DNA of 64,000 bases, taken from NCBI GenBank assembly GCA_965178125.1, contig OZ237744.1, positions 62,001 through 126,000 of the forward strand, read 5' to 3'. How positions within the stretch are numbered: the stretch's first letter is position 1; each line of letters starts with the position of its first letter. The position numbers were made by a program, and so were the translations under genes. Shown one piece after another: positions 1 to 13,127 of the stretch. Source of the stretch: Bilabrum cf. latius (lineage: Eukaryota > Bigyra: Bicosoecida > Bigyra > Bicosoecida). The notes beneath the pieces are model-generated. The model had not been told where the DNA came from, searched no databases, and was given only the letters and a program-made list of their open reading frames with translations.

Positions 1-3000
1 GTCCTCCTGGGCTCTGCATCGACCCGTCTGCGGACATCGCGCTGGCCCCGCGGCCGTGCCCTGCGGGCATGAGCTGTCGTCTCGACTACCCGTGGTGGCC
101 TCCCTCACCGCCCGGAAGCTGGATGTGGCGCCGCGAGGCCGCAATCTCGAGGTTCCGCATGGAGGCGAACTGCGCCATCATCATCTGTCTGGTGCGCTGT
201 GCGTGCTTGCGCATCTTCGAGTGGGGGTCGTGGTGGGTCGTGCAGCAGTTCTGCAGGACGCAGCCCACGATGACAAGGGCCACAAGCGATCCGGTCACGA
301 TCAGCGCGATCAGGCCGGTCCGCGTGCCGAACAGCCAGTCAGATAGTTCTCCCAAGAAGCTGGTCGTCGGGAACGTGCTCGTAACTAAATCTTCTCTTGA
401 TGCAGCGAGCTGCACGCAGCCGGGCCGCTGGGCATACACTGCGGCCCAGTAGGAGCCAGTCTGCGACCGCTCCGTCACGAGCAAAGAGGCCTAGCCGTCA
501 GCAGACGCCTGAATGGCTGCAAAATCTGCGACCTGTCTTGGCAGCACCGTCGCCACCAGGAGGGCCGGCACGGCGCGCAGATCGTTCGGATCCACCGCCG
601 CACCACCGCCGCCACCCACGCCTGTGCCTGGAAGGCCGATCACGACGGCATCATCGCCGTCGTCGGCGACACCAACACCCTGCCCGTTGTCGATGAACGC
701 GGGTGCATCGGCACACATCATGTCAGAAGCGTTCGTGGACACGTTCACATCCAGCGGGTGTCCCACCTTTAGCCTGAGTGCCCTTCCGTTCTGCAGGGGC
801 TGCTGCACCTTGACCAGCACTAGGTCGCCCTCGTTCATGTACTGCTTCTGGTCGCAGATCGAGCACAGGAAGTCGAGCGACTGTGCAGCGTCCACCAGTC
901 GGCTGAAGTCCTGGAACCGCGGGGAGGAGCACAGCGCGTCATCGCTGCCCCAGCCGGGCAAGCACTGGCACTGCAGTGATCCACTAGCGTTCACCAGAGT
1001 GCCTGACCCGCCGCACCTACGAGCGGTGCAGAAGTCGATAGCGGGAGACCGCAGCAGCGGACTCCCAACCGCCGCGCCCGTTTCGGCCGCCTCACCCTCA
1101 TCCCCATCCACCACCACAGCGGCACTCGCGTTCGCCGCCGCCTCCTGAAGATCACACAACCGGTCCACGCTCTCCAGATCTGTGCCGGTGAAGTCGACAG
1201 AGCTGGCTTGCACCCGCCGCGTCCCGGCCTCCTGACCCTCTGCATCCTCTCGTGCCGCGAGTCGCTGCGCCTGCGTGCGCGCGGCTGAAGCAAGGTCAAA
1301 GCTCTCATCGGCGATTGCCATGAGCGACAGGTCCACGGCGGCGTCCGCCTTTGCGTCCCTGGCGTTGTGCACGCCGATCACGAGGAACTAGGCCGTGGGG
1401 TCTTCGCGCGACACGAGGAGCGTCTGCCTGTGCTGGCCCACCGGGGCAATGGCTGAGCTCGTCGGGGTGCCAAGGATGTCCCACCCGACCCCGCTAGCTC
1501 GCGAAGCGGCTGTTGCGTTGGGATCAATTGCCTGGCCGCCAGAGCCACCGCTGTCTAGAACAGCCCGCTGCAGCTTGCCGTAAAGTCCGTTGGCTAGCAG
1601 AGCCTGTGCTCTCGCTGCGTCCTCCGTCACATTCGTGGAGGCAAACGACACCACCGCCTCGGTCTCGCCCTCCAGCGCCCGGCGATACCCCGCATAGTCG
1701 TACATGGCCAAGGCACCGCTAAGCCGGGCGAGGGGGCGGTTCAGGCGGGATTGCTCGAATGAGGCCACAACCAGAGGCCTCGCCTGATGCGAGCCAGCCG
1801 ACCTCGCCAACGCCGAAGCGCGGATCATGTCCAGCCTGACTTGCTTCGTGGACACGCCCAGACGGTGGATGAAGTATCGCCACTCGCCGGGTACGATGGG
1901 TCCCGCGAACGCCACATCGCCGCTCTGCAGTGGCGGCGCCTCTGTCTCGCACCTGGCTCCCTCGAACCCGAACGCGCACTCGCATTGCTGCCTACACACG
2001 GACCCCTCCCCGCCAATGCCGTGCCCGCTGCAATCGAATAGGTCGGGTGGGCACGCCCCCGTGGATACCTGCACGATCAGCCGAGCCTCCAGCCTGGCTC
2101 CGGCGTACCTCCCGTTCGCAACATCGACGAACAGCAGCTGATTGGCTGTGGTGCACGGGTTGTCTTCATCCTCCACCGGAAGAACCCTCTCGTACGAGGC
2201 CACGACCTCGTGGGTCTGCTGACCCGCGGCCCAGGCTCGTCTGTCACGCAAGGTGTCGGCCCCGCCTGCCTGGGGCTGTCCGTCCCTTCTGACGAGCAGC
2301 AGCGGGTCTGGCCTCCCCGCCAGAGGGTCCTCACCGGTAGAAGCAAAGTCTCCTGCCGATCCCGGGAGCGGTTCCAGGCGTGCGTACAGGGAGATGGGCT
2401 CGCTGAGCGGGAAGGTAAGCGAGTGTAGGCGGAACAGCTCCTTGAGGCGGCGGCGGTCCAGCAGCATCATGGTCTCCTACGAGCCCACGTCCAGGGATAC
2501 CCCCATTGTGAACGCAAGCGTGTGCCGAATGACGCTGCCAGGACGCGTCACCTCGACGGGGGTGACTGTGTCAGTGGTCAGGTAGCTGGAGCCGTTGGAC
2601 GATGCATTGGAGCCTTGCTAGCTCGCATCCACCTCCACCGTGACCTGACTCCTGGTCACAAATGTGACGTTATCCCGGCTTACATCGAAACGCGGGAAGC
2701 CCAGCGTCGAATGGCTAGGTACCGATCCGTCGTTCACCGTGATGGTGGCCCGCCCAGTGCGCGAGGCAGCGGCACGGCTGACGGGGTTGCCTGCTGCCGC
2801 CGAGCCAGTCTGTCCAGGCACTGTGGCGTTGCCCCGAATGTCATACTCTCCGCATGCGATGCCTTTGAACCCGTCCGCGCACTCGCACCTGGGCCTTGGG
2901 GCAACGTACGTAGTACCGTCGTCGTCCGAGCGTACGATGTAGTTCGGGTTCTCCGCAGCCGACTTGGTCGAGTCGTAGCCGTCCAAGTCTGGCCACACGC

Positions 3001-6000
3001 ACGTGCCGCGAGACGCTCCACCGCAGTCGGGTCGCCCGGGACAGTCGACAGCGGCGCATGTAAGCCCACCCCTCCAGCCGTACAGCACGCCCTGCACGCC
3101 GGGTGAAGGATCCGTGTCGGACACGAAGTTGCACTTGCAGGCCCCGTTCTCGCAGGGTACACCATAGGCACAGTCGAGGGTGGAGCAGGGGTCGCGCTGT
3201 AGACTGATTTCAACCTGCAGCGACTCGGGAGCGACTGCGGCGGCAAGCATGGTTCCGACAGAGGACAGCACGGCTTCTCCCGAGCTGTCCTGAGGGTCCA
3301 GGCGCATCTCCGTATAGTACCGCGTGCCTGCAACACCTGGCGTTGTGATGGTGCCGTTGCGATTCGCCGCGAACCGCGGGCCGGCAGGCGAAAAGGTCGT
3401 CCGCTGGAGGCCAGGCCGCCCATCCGTGGCATAGGACGCCACCAGTTGGGGCGGCTGGACGGAGGGGTTGTAGCCAGGGGGCGCGCCCACCACGGTGAGC
3501 CGGAGCAGCACGGCATACTCGAGCGAAGGCAGATCGAACGCGAAGTACTCGTACTCCTGCCTCTTTAGCGTGCCGGACCAGGCCAGCCATTCTCCCTCCC
3601 CGCTGATGTCAGCCGCACCCTCCACGCGCACCAAGGAGTTAGACTCGCCGCCCGAGCCTTGCGAAGCCTGCGCGCGCCGGCGCCACGCTGCGGCAGCGCC
3701 AAAGACGTCGCCCAGCTCGTGCACCTCTAGCTCCACGCCACGCACCTCTTCTTGGTCAAATAAGATAGGCCTGCTCTCCACGCGCCCCATCCCGGATGGT
3801 TTGGATGAGCCAATCATAAGCTGCCGACGGCCGAGGCCCAGCTCGATGCCCAGCCTCTCCTCGAGGGAGAGAGCCCTCCGACGAGCCGCACCCTGGTCGC
3901 CCGAGCCGCACTAGTCGCTGCCCGCTCCATTGTTGCCGGATCCAGTCGAGTTCGCCTGCGCACCAGTGCCGTTGCCGCTGCTGCCACCAGCGTTCAGGAA
4001 CTCTGGGTCTGCCGCCTCGCCCACGTAGCCGAGGAACGTAAATCCCACGCGACCATCGACAACTTGAGAGCAGTTCGCGCCCCGGTAGTGCACGTCTTCG
4101 CCGGTGACCTCGTCCACCTGCTCTGCGCAGATGCAGACCCCATTCTCAGAATCGCACAAGCCCTGCACGGCACCACTGCACGCCGGGGTGCCAGGACAGT
4201 CACGACGGCTGCAATCAAAACCGGTGAAGCCTGCGTCGCACTCACAAACGCCCCTTTGATCGTCACAAGTTCCTCGTGCACTGCACTCGCACACGGGCTC
4301 CCCGTTCGGGCCCGATCCAGCCACCTGCAGCAGGGGGTTAGCGGAGCACTCCGGTGAGGAGGAGGCCGCGCATCCCTGCAGAGCGCAGTCGCCCGCGCCG
4401 GGGGTCGAGTCCTTGTAGCCCTCGAAGCAGCCTCGAGAGCCTCCTTGGCTGTCCAGGCACTACCCCGCGCCGGTGTCGCAGAACCCGTGGCCGGAGCACT
4501 GGGTCATGTTGCCGCTCGTTGCGGGGCCCTTGGGGCATTCCTGCAGGTCGCAAGAGTACTCGGTTGAGCCGAAGAAACCGGCATCGCAGACGCACCTGCC
4601 GTCTTCCTGGCAGGCTCCATGCCCACTGCAGTCGTTCACATCGCATGGGTCTCCCGTGCAAAGCACAGAGGCGGGCGGGCAGTCTAGCGTTCCAACGAAC
4701 TGCGAGCCCGAAATGTCACCGAGGTTGACATTGCCGCCGTCCTTCGGGCACGTCACGGTCAGCTAGCTCCCGAATGAACCCTGCAGCGTGACCTCCAGCA
4801 GGTTCGTCTGCAGGGAACACGTGGCCTGCAGGCAGCCAGAGTGCTGCGACGGTGTCCTCGTCACGGAAGAGCGCTGGTAGGTGCCTGTGAAGCACCTCGA
4901 CTGGCTGGATGGCAGCTCTCCAAAGTACCAGAGGCTCCTGGTGTTGGGGTTCTGGCAGTCCCCCGAGGATAGTCTGGCGTAGTGGGGGCACATGTCCTTG
5001 TACTGGTCCGAGCCTCCGAGCCTGGCGTCGGAGAAGTACTGGTAGTCAACGTCAAAGGGATAGCGCACGAGATTGCATCGGGCCTGGTATCTCAGGTCCA
5101 CAGTGCACCCCGGCTGGTCCTGCACCGTGCAGAAATACCGGCTGCTCCAGTCGGAGCATCTCTGAGTCACGAAGGAGCAACCCTCGCCCCTGCCCCAGTG
5201 CAGGGTCTCTGCCCTGTCATAGGACACCCCGTACCAGCCAGAGTCCTGGAAGAGTGCCATGGAGATGGCGGAGTACACAGAGTTGGGGTCTGCCGTGCCC
5301 GTCATGAACTCGTTGTCCATGTCCCGCTTCTCCCAATGAGACCCGGCGGTGCCTGCGTAGCGATAGTAGAAAAGAAACAAATGAGGTGCTCAGCAGTTCA
5401 GGTGAGCAGTTGTGCACATACACGAGATTCATAGCATACAGGGCACGGGGCACGGGTGGTAGTCACCAATCGTGCGAACGGCAGTATGGGGTCTCAGCAG
5501 GAATCTGCTGCAAACCACCGGCAAGCGAATGCTGCGCGCTGCTCTCACCCGACCCTCCGAAATCCTCCAGCGCCCCTCCCGCGTTGGGCCAGCTGTCGCA
5601 CCCGTAATGCTCCTTGGCCTTCGCGATGACATTCTGGGTCACTATCTTCTTGATGCCGGTCTTGCCCAGCTCGTTGAAGTTGCGGATGATGTTCGAGTAG
5701 GACTCCCGCACGTTGGTGCCGGGCTTGCGGAAGGACGAGAACTTGCTCGAGCTGAAACCCAGTGCGTGAGCCTGCGAGCAATCGGTAATGGAAAAATAGG
5801 GGGGAGCGAGATGGCGGCGTGGGGGCGAGGAGCAGGAGGAGGAGCAGGAGGAGGAGGGCGGGGCGCGCGGGCGGCGGCACCAAGCTCACGATTTCATGGA
5901 TAGCTGTCGAGAGCTGCAGAGCGTAATCCTCCGGGGCCGTGGATATCCTCGCGGGTGAGAAGTTAGCATGGCCTGACACGGGGCGGCCGTACTGGTCGCT

Positions 6001-6983
6001 CTGGCAGGTTAGCGCCCACGCGATCGTGGATCCACCAGTGGGGCGAGCGGTCACGTGCAGCAAGAAGTCAGCGTTCGCCACACCGGTCGTCCTATACTCG
6101 CTTGGCATTAGGGATTCGCAGCACTTGAAGGAGTAGTAGACCACGCCCTCGCGGAAGCAGCTGAAATCCGCCATCGGGCTGTTCAGAATCAAATTTCCCT
6201 GTACCGGGGACACGGAAAGCGTGTCACTGAACCATTCCATGGCTTCCACCAGAATGGAATCCCTCAAAAAATTCTTCTTCTCGTTCGTGAGCACATCCTC
6301 AGCTTTGCATCGGTTTCGAGAATTGGCTGAGGTGCTAAGTGTAGGCAGGTACTGCGCACCATCCGACGCGCAGTTGAGGTTGCCCTCCCTGTGATAACAA
6401 AAGGGTATCCACTACGCTAAATATGTGATCACTGGCAGTAAATTTGTTGCAAGCTGCCAGCAGTCTTGCGACCACGCCAGCATGGCGCGACCTCATGAAG
6501 GACACATGAACGACGATGCACTCAGCGGGAAACGACGTGCAGGTATAATTAATTGCTTTAAAACATGCCTTGTCACCATTTTACTTAAAATAGGACTCAC
6601 CCAGTGCCGTCGAGGGCTCGATCATCCAAAACAATCCGTATCGGCTGCAGTGTTGACTGGAGCTTGCGAGTTTGCGGGCCCACTACTGTTCGGTTGCCCA
6701 TCTAGAAATGAACAGGCCGTAACACCTCTGACGCAGTTCCAGTAGCACCGTACGCTTGTTGAGACTGCGTGCGGCGATGGTGGTCCTCATGTCCAATGCT
6801 CGCCATAATCTGGTCATGGACGCACAAATGGTGGTTGTGATGGTTATGGTGGTCCTCTGAAGGCAGACTGGCCAGTTTTTGCCGCGATTCTTCCACTAGT
6901 CGGCGTGGTATTCGGCTGCATGACACTGAAGCAGCAGAAAGAGCCGCCACAGCAACTACCGCGGTAAACCTCCGCCACGCCAT
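1..6983 (-). CDS. Leishmanolysin-like (M8) surface metalloprotease with EGF modules and C-terminal membrane anchor; 3' end beyond window
   Basis: Secreted or surface zinc endopeptidase of the leishmanolysin/GP63 family. Exons (minus): 6983-6601, 6388-5890, 5771-5549, 5352-<1, all GT-AG with matching phases. ATG at 6983 starts a signal peptide. A CVHDQI motif follows, as in the family's N-terminus. The zinc motif HEIAHALGF is split by an intron after HEI (5890) and resumes at 5771. Downstream come the third-His region GSGTAGSHWEKR and the Met-turn NEFMTG. The last exon encodes cysteine-rich EGF-like repeats (for example CSGHGFC, CECADGF) between longer beta-rich modules, then a hydrophobic segment at about 316-254 and a cytoplasmic tail that is still open at base 1. 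In-frame UAGs read as sense: 6702, 4763, 4460, 3911, 2618, 2477, 1388, 491, 86. The protein is far longer than the usual 600-700 aa GP63. Domain call is firm; the C-terminus is not seen. Confidence 0.9.
254..316 (-). other. Predicted transmembrane segment of the leishmanolysin-like protein
   Basis: The minus-strand frame encodes a run of about 21 hydrophobic residues (LIALIVTGSLVALVIVGC core). Cys-rich and charged sequence follows. It lies C-terminal to the EGF modules and suggests a type I membrane protein with the protease outside the cell. Confidence 0.75.
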
Positions 6984-7235
6984 GCTGGTTGAAATCGCCA
7001 AGAGACGACAAACTGGACTCAACAGTTCACTTCTTGTTTTGGATAAGTACTCAGCTATTCGCGACGAGGGCAGGTAGGTGCCCTCAGAAACCGTCCCGGA
7101 CCTGTCGCTACAACAACACGTTACAATTTGTTAAACCAGGCAAAACCACTTTTGCCACACGACCTGTGCTGCAGCAGCTATTTGGATTGCGAGATACAGT
7201 CAAATTAAAGCTCAACTAGAGTGTTTCAGCTACTC

Positions 7236-8966
7236 TCACAGGGCGCAGCCTTCGCAAAGCTTCCAAGTCTCAAAACCCGTACCACGGTCGCATTGCGACA
7301 AATCCACACTGCCCTTGCGGTAGCAATTCACCTGGCCGCCCCCTGCGTCAGATACAGTGATCCCGTCGCACTCCGCCGTGGACCGGCACTTGGCCTGGCA
7401 CGCCTCCAGCGACATGACCCCGCAGCTGGCCCCGGGGGGGTGCTCTAGGTCCCTTGCACCGTGCGGTGGATTCCCACCCCTCGCGCCGTAGCAGTTGAAT
7501 CCCCTTGCCTTCGCCCAGGCGCCCCGCACCCATTGGTCAAACCCGCTCCCCACGTCGCACCCGTCCAGCGATATCTCAGATTTTCGGAAACACGCCACGT
7601 CGCCGTCCTTGCCTGCCTCGGTGCTAGCCGCAGTCGTGGTTGTAGTCGTCACACCGGTGCACCCATCCAACCCGTTGCACTTGGCGAAGCAGCTGTCTAG
7701 CGGCATGCTCCCGCACGAGCTGCTGGGTGGCATCTCCAGGTCACTGGCCCCGTGGCGGGTGCCGGTGCTGCCGCGGGCTCCGTAGCAATTGAGGCCCTGT
7801 GCGCGCCCAGGTGGCGTTTGGGGGAACAGGCTAGGGGGGGGCGGGCCTGGTGGCAGGGGGCTTGCACAGCAGCTCGTCGATGGCGCGACCTACCGCCTGC
7901 CTGGATGAATCCACCGGTGGATTGAGAACGAGGTAGGACTGGTTGACGCCAGGAGTGACCCAGGTGTTTGCCCCGTTCTGGTCCACGTGGCACCTGCCGC
8001 CCCGTCCCACCTCGGTGCAGTGCACTGCCGGGTATCCTCGAATCGCCGCCATTGTGACGATGGGGTCCCAGCTGCAGCGCGGGTTGCCGGGGCCCTGCTG
8101 GTCTATGATGGCACGCCGGCACGGGTTGGAATCGGGCGCGCAATCAGTCAGGACTCCACCGGTGTACACTTCATCTCCAATATCGGAGAAGATCTGCTCC
8201 ACGGAAGCCGGCATTTCATCCACACCGATGGCAGAGGTGCCTGCGCAACCAGACGTGTTGTACACACCCGAAGCGCAGTTGAAGTTGTACGTCGGGTGCC
8301 CGAACGGGTGCTGAGGCGGGTACCAGCCGCCCATCCACACCACTCTCTTCACCTTCGCAGCCACCAGGTCGGTTCCGTTGAGTGGGCTGGCCTCGTCTGG
8401 GCCTGACTGAAGAAGTGCGGCGATGTTGGTTACGAAACCGATCGACGCGATCGTGATGCCCTGGTCTTCAGCATTCGCCAGCGCCCTGCGGTACACAGTA
8501 ACTGCGTCTTCCACCTGACTGGAGCTCGTCACCGGGCCTGGAAGATTTGCCACGATGTCGTCGATGTAGTGGCCCTTGACCCATGCGCCGCTTGGGGACC
8601 GACCGAACGGGCCTTTGTACGCACCGAGGGTCGTCTTGTCTCGGTTATACCAATGCATCAAACTGGACACAGCACCTGCGAACCAAGATGAACTCGAACG
8701 CGATAATGGCTCGGTCGCTCAATGGTAAGCGTGGATCTCAAAGGCGCACCATCGCTTACCGATTGCCTTGGGATAGCCTACATCATGAACCACCGCGGCA
8801 ATGCTAACCTCGCCAGCATCCTGTAACGCATTTGCCATGCATATTGCGATTACATCATCAACATCATAGGATGCATCGGTATATCAATGATCAGCTAGGG
8901 TGTGCCTGCGTCTGGTGCACCAATTGCACTGGAGGCAACAACTGTACAGACAATTGCGTAGCGCAT
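7236..8966 (-). CDS. Secreted nucleoside hydrolase-like protein with PAN/apple-like repeats (two apparent frame breaks)
   Basis: Exon 1 is 8966-8760 and exon 2 is 8675-7236, with an 84-bp GT-AG intron. ATG at 8966 opens a signal peptide (MRYAIVCTVVASSA). The nucleoside hydrolase metal site appears as LIID then TDASYDVDD, followed by VVHDVGYPKAIGAV, GAYKG, VWMGG and WDPIVTMAA, all typical of the inosine-uridine hydrolase-like family. The C-terminus has two similar Cys-rich units (NCYGARG...CGSM.LDSC), PAN/apple-like. Two frame changes are needed: two extra bases (AT) inside LIID/TDAS near 8881, and two missing bases in a GC run near 7798-7803. Their net effect is zero. UAGs at 8895 and 7831 are read as sense; the stop is UGA. 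The breaks may be assembly errors or early decay. Confidence 0.75.
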
Positions 8967-9113
8967 GCATGCATGAAACATCAAAAGTGTAGCGATACGT
9001 TCTGGTCGCAGGTCGCTCGCTCTGCTGGCCAAAACGAGCTTGGAAACTGGATGCAGGACCGGAACCAAATGTTGAGGGGCAGCCCGGCTCCGCCGACGCG
9101 CAAAAATTGCTCG
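8967..9113. promoter_or_regulatory. Short divergent intergenic region, probable shared promoter
   Basis: Only 147 bp separate the start codons of the minus-strand nucleoside hydrolase-like gene and the plus-strand lyase-like gene. Both encode secreted proteins. No clear TATA box or other recognised element was seen. The promoter role is inferred from position alone. Confidence 0.4.
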
Positions 9114-12100
9114 ATGCGTGGCATGAGTGCATCAATCGCTAATTTTTTATGTATTGCCAGCCTATGCTGTCTTCGATCAACAGTCGCACTGGAACCCGAC
9201 CGCACAGTTGCAGTTGGCACTTCTCTTGATTTGGATGGGCAGGAGCTTCTCTGTGCTCCGAGAGGATACAATACTTCCGGGGCATCATCCAGCACTCAAC
9301 TGCAGCTAGACGCTCCGGGAGAGTACTTGGTCAGTGACGCTGGGACGAACCGAGTCTTGCACGCGAGCTCAACTGGATACCTTGTGGAGCATCCGGTGCT
9401 ACTGCAAGCATCGTTCACGAATTAGTCGTTGGCGCCAGGGCAGTCATCGTTTGATGGTAGCTCCGATTTTCGCTGCAAAGTGTTTGACGCGGGCGAGTGC
9501 GAGGCAAGCCTTTCCTCGCAAGGATTGGAGCTGCGCCCACCTCATAGCCATGCTGGGATGAACTGCGCACTGCGAGTCTCCGAATAGTCTGCAGCATCAC
9601 CAAAACCAATTGGAGCGGCAGTGAATTTCTTTCTGGAGCCGCTCAGCACGGAAATAGTAAATCTGAAGGTGCAGTAGGGAGCAACTGCCGTTGTTGGATT
9701 CGAGGTGGAGAGGGGCTGGACCAAGACAAACCCACCTCAGCTTGCCATCGAGCTCGGGCCTGGTCTCACTGGCGACCGTTCCAGTGGGGATGAATCAGAA
9801 ACCGTAAGGCTTGTGTCGGCAGGCGCGGGTCCCTTTGGCAACTCGACTGCAAAGGTCCTGTACTCCGTCCCTCTTGGCACCTGCTTGCCCACGCTGCACT
9901 CGTACGGCATACGGGTGCAGCTGCTTGCCGATAGGCAGAACGCTTCGTTTGTTGTCACCTGCGACGGAGGTGCCACTGTGCTCCGATCGCCGACCATGCC
10001 TCACGGCTTCGATCCGACGGCGTACGGACTCTGGTCCAACGGAAGTGCCCTGGTCTTTGCAGGTGCTCGCACGGCAACCGGTGGATTTCGGCTGACCAGC
10101 CGCGAGCGTACGCAAGCCTAGCAAAGCGAACCCCAGCTGAGGCTGCGCGGACTGACGATCAAATCCAACATCGGTGACTGGACTCTGCCAAGCGTGCTGC
10201 GGCCGTACACGGACACCGCACCAGCGACAAGCGCCTCGCTTGGGTCAGACCAGCCGATGCTCCCGAGCCTGGGCATTCTAGATGCCTCCCAGGAGCCCTT
10301 TAACGCGGATGGAACAGGCCGAGAGGACGCCAGCGGTGCAATCCGAGCAGCAATGGAATACGCCAAGAGGGAAGGCCTGGTGACGTACCTGCCGGCCGGT
10401 AGATACCGGATTGAGAGCACGGTGGAAGTGGTTCAGTTGCAGCGGCTGAGCATGGCGGGGCAGATCGATGCCGCGGGATTCGCAACTGAAGGTGCTGGTG
10501 CCTCTGCCCCTGTCACGCTGCGAGGCCATCAGCGACACCCAAGCGGCGATCGCACCGTGCTGTTCGTGCCGCCCAACACGCCTGCATTCTCGAACGCATC
10601 GTCTCCATCCTACATGCTCCACATCTGGGCCGAGTGCTTCGAGTCCTGCGACGAGGTCAAGCCCCAGCCCAACATTGGGTTCAGCAACACAGTGGAGAGC
10701 GTCGACTTCGAGGTGCAGGGAGGCAATCCGGGCGCGGTGGCTTTGCACAACCGAGGGGCACAAGGCACCACCATCGAAGACGTGAGGGTGACTCTGGCAG
10801 GGGACGCTCTGGCGGGGATCATGGGCCTACCGGGGTCCGGTGGCGCGTCTGCCAACGTTACGGTCGTTGGCGGCAGGTATGGGATCGACGGGCGTGGGGC
10901 GCAGCCGGGTCCCACAATCAGCGGGATCCGACTGCTGGGCCAGAGGTGCTCTGGTCTCGTGTACGGTGGCCTAAGCTCGCTGGCTGCGACTGGCGTACGC
11001 ATTCAAACGGCGCGTCTAGGTGACGGTAGCGGCCCGCAGCCCCCGGCAGTTGTCGCCGGGTGCCCCGTCGGCGGCCAGCTCTGGACCAACGCTTCGGACC
11101 CGACTGGCTGCCAGCTTCACACTGACTTACGGATTATTTAGCCTTGCGGCGGCGCTGTTTCGGGCCAGCTGTCTCTCGTTGATGCAGACTTGTAGGTGGG
11201 CTCCTACCGGCTGCCGAGCCGCGCCCAGCTGCCGGTCACACGGCATGTAGGCAGTCACGAGGCCAGCGCGGCGGTCATAACGACTCGCAGCGTGGTGCTG
11301 CAGAACGCATGGATCCGGGGTGCAAACTTGTCCGTGGCCCTAGAGCAGGACGACGGCCTTCCCCTGCATGGTGGAGCATCGGATCTTCTGGGCCCTGGCA
11401 CTGCTGCCGGCAGTGTTGCATCTAGGATACGTTTCTGGGCGAAGGGGCTCCTCCCACCGTTGTATGCGCGGGGCAATCGAACTTGGCAATACACGGCTCC
11501 TGCTGTGGTGAATGGATCCCTTCATGAGACCGGTACTTCTGTTGGGGGCATGAGCCTGTGCTTCGTGGCGACGAGCACTGGGCTGCGACACTCTACCCTG
11601 CGTGGGCTGGTTCCCCACAGCCTACCGCCTTGTGAGCTGCCCTCTAATCTTGTCGACAGGCACACATTTGGGCCAACGCGAACGTTTCCGTCCTGGGAGG
11701 CCCTGTTTGATCCCAATGAGAAAGACCGAGTGTTCAACGTGAAAGACTTCGGGGCACTCGGCGACGGCAAGTCCAACGACTTCGCTGCCATCACTGCAGC
11801 CCTGGCGCAAGCGAAGAGAGTTGCAGAGACATTTCAGGATCACAGTCGTGCAGATTCGAAGCACAACTCTGCTGTCTCTCCTCCAGTGGTAGTGCTGCCG
11901 CGCGGGGCCTACAACGTGAGCAGCACGATTCGAGTGCCCTGCGGAGTGGCGCTGGTCGGGGTGGGGCGGGTCTTCTCTCGTATTAACTCTGCTGCCAACG
12001 CCCGGTTCGTGGCTCCAGCCGTGGCACTTCCAGCGCCAGTGGGGGGCGTGACACAAGGGCCGGTGCTGCTGGTCGAGAAGTGCGACAGTAGCCAATCTAG

Positions 12101-13127
12101 ATCCGTTGATAGCAGGCAAGAGGATGCCCCGACTCACGAGGCTGGGGTGCAGGGCACTAGCAGCCCCGGCGGTCCTCCGGCACTGGGCACTGTCCTATCG
12201 CACATTCTGGTGGAGCTCTTCAACGCCGACAGCGCGCACATAAACGCATCTGTGGTGCTGTGGTTGGGCGGATTCCGAGGAGGGCAGCGGCAGCGGGCCA
12301 TGGACCAGGGCGACCTGGATGAGTACAGCATCGCAAATGTATGGAGGCAGATGAACCTGGAGCGAGGCGGTGTGTGCGGGCCGCTCGGCGGGACGGAGGG
12401 CTGCCAGCCGTGGAGACAGTCGCCCGAAGATGAGCTGCAGCCTTCTGCCTCTCTGCATGCTGATGCTGCGATGCATGCCGGCAGTCTCGGCCAGGTGATA
12501 CCGATTCACATCGGTCACCACGACGAGGCGTGCCTTCATGTGGCAGGGGCAGAAGCATCGCTGAGTGCCTACGATTTCATTAGCGGTTGCGGCGCAGAGT
12601 CAGGGGGCCCAGGATTCCGCCACGTCCTCATGCAGGGGACGAGCGGGCCGGTGCGGTTTTACCACCTCAACGCAGAGAGGAGCATGGGCGCCGCCAACAC
12701 CGAGGTGAGGGGATCTAGCGGAATCCGGATTTACGGGCACAAGACAGAGGGCAACATGGTCGCGGTGTGGGTGCGGGACTCCAGTGACGTCCTTCTGACA
12801 GGGTACGGCGGAAACGCCGCTGCATTTCCGAACACGAGCTCGTTGCCGCCGCCCTACCCTCAGGGGCTGGCCCCGGTGCTCTTCCGGGTGCAGGACACGA
12901 GCGAGTTCCGATTTTACAACCTTGTTGATCTTGGTAGGGTGCAGGGGGGTGTTCCGGGGCAGGGTGCGGGGGAGGGAGTTGACCCTTCCTCTTGGAACCT
13001 GGCGCTGTACCCGATTGGTCGCAACGGGACAGGAGCGACCGGTAGGCTCACACCGGTGCTGGCACGGCCGGTGGTCATGGGTCAGGGCAGCTGGGCTGTG
13101 AACTTGCAAGGGCCGGGCAGTAGCTGA
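9114..13127 (+). CDS. Secreted right-handed beta-helix protein with two pectate-lyase-3-like domains
   Basis: A single 1,338-codon exon. ATG at 9114 begins a signal peptide (MRGMSASIANFLCIASLCC, cleaved near residues 27-30). Two domains resemble the Pectate_lyase_3 / GH55 beta-helix fold. One starts near residue 386 (NADGTGREDASGAIRAAM). The second starts near residue 873 (VKDFGALGDGKSNDFAAI), followed by VVVLPRGAYNVSSTI. Such proteins cleave or bind acidic polysaccharides or beta-1,3-glucan; the substrate here is unknown. In-frame UAGs are at 9423, 9585, 9675, 10119, 11139 and 11193; the stop is UGA. Under the standard code this gene would appear as four or five fragments. It probably acts outside the cell, like its divergent neighbour. 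Confidence 0.82.

Noticed and set aside
2618-3134. Overlapping ORFs on both strands of the leishmanolysin exon
   Set aside because: GC-rich coding DNA gives long shadow frames. Only one frame carries the EGF and protease motifs.
8701-8775. tRNA-like stretch GGCTCGGTCGCTCAATGGTAAGC in the nucleoside hydrolase intron
   Set aside because: No foldable cloverleaf or GGTTCGA box by eye. No CUA-anticodon tRNA was identified anywhere in the window.
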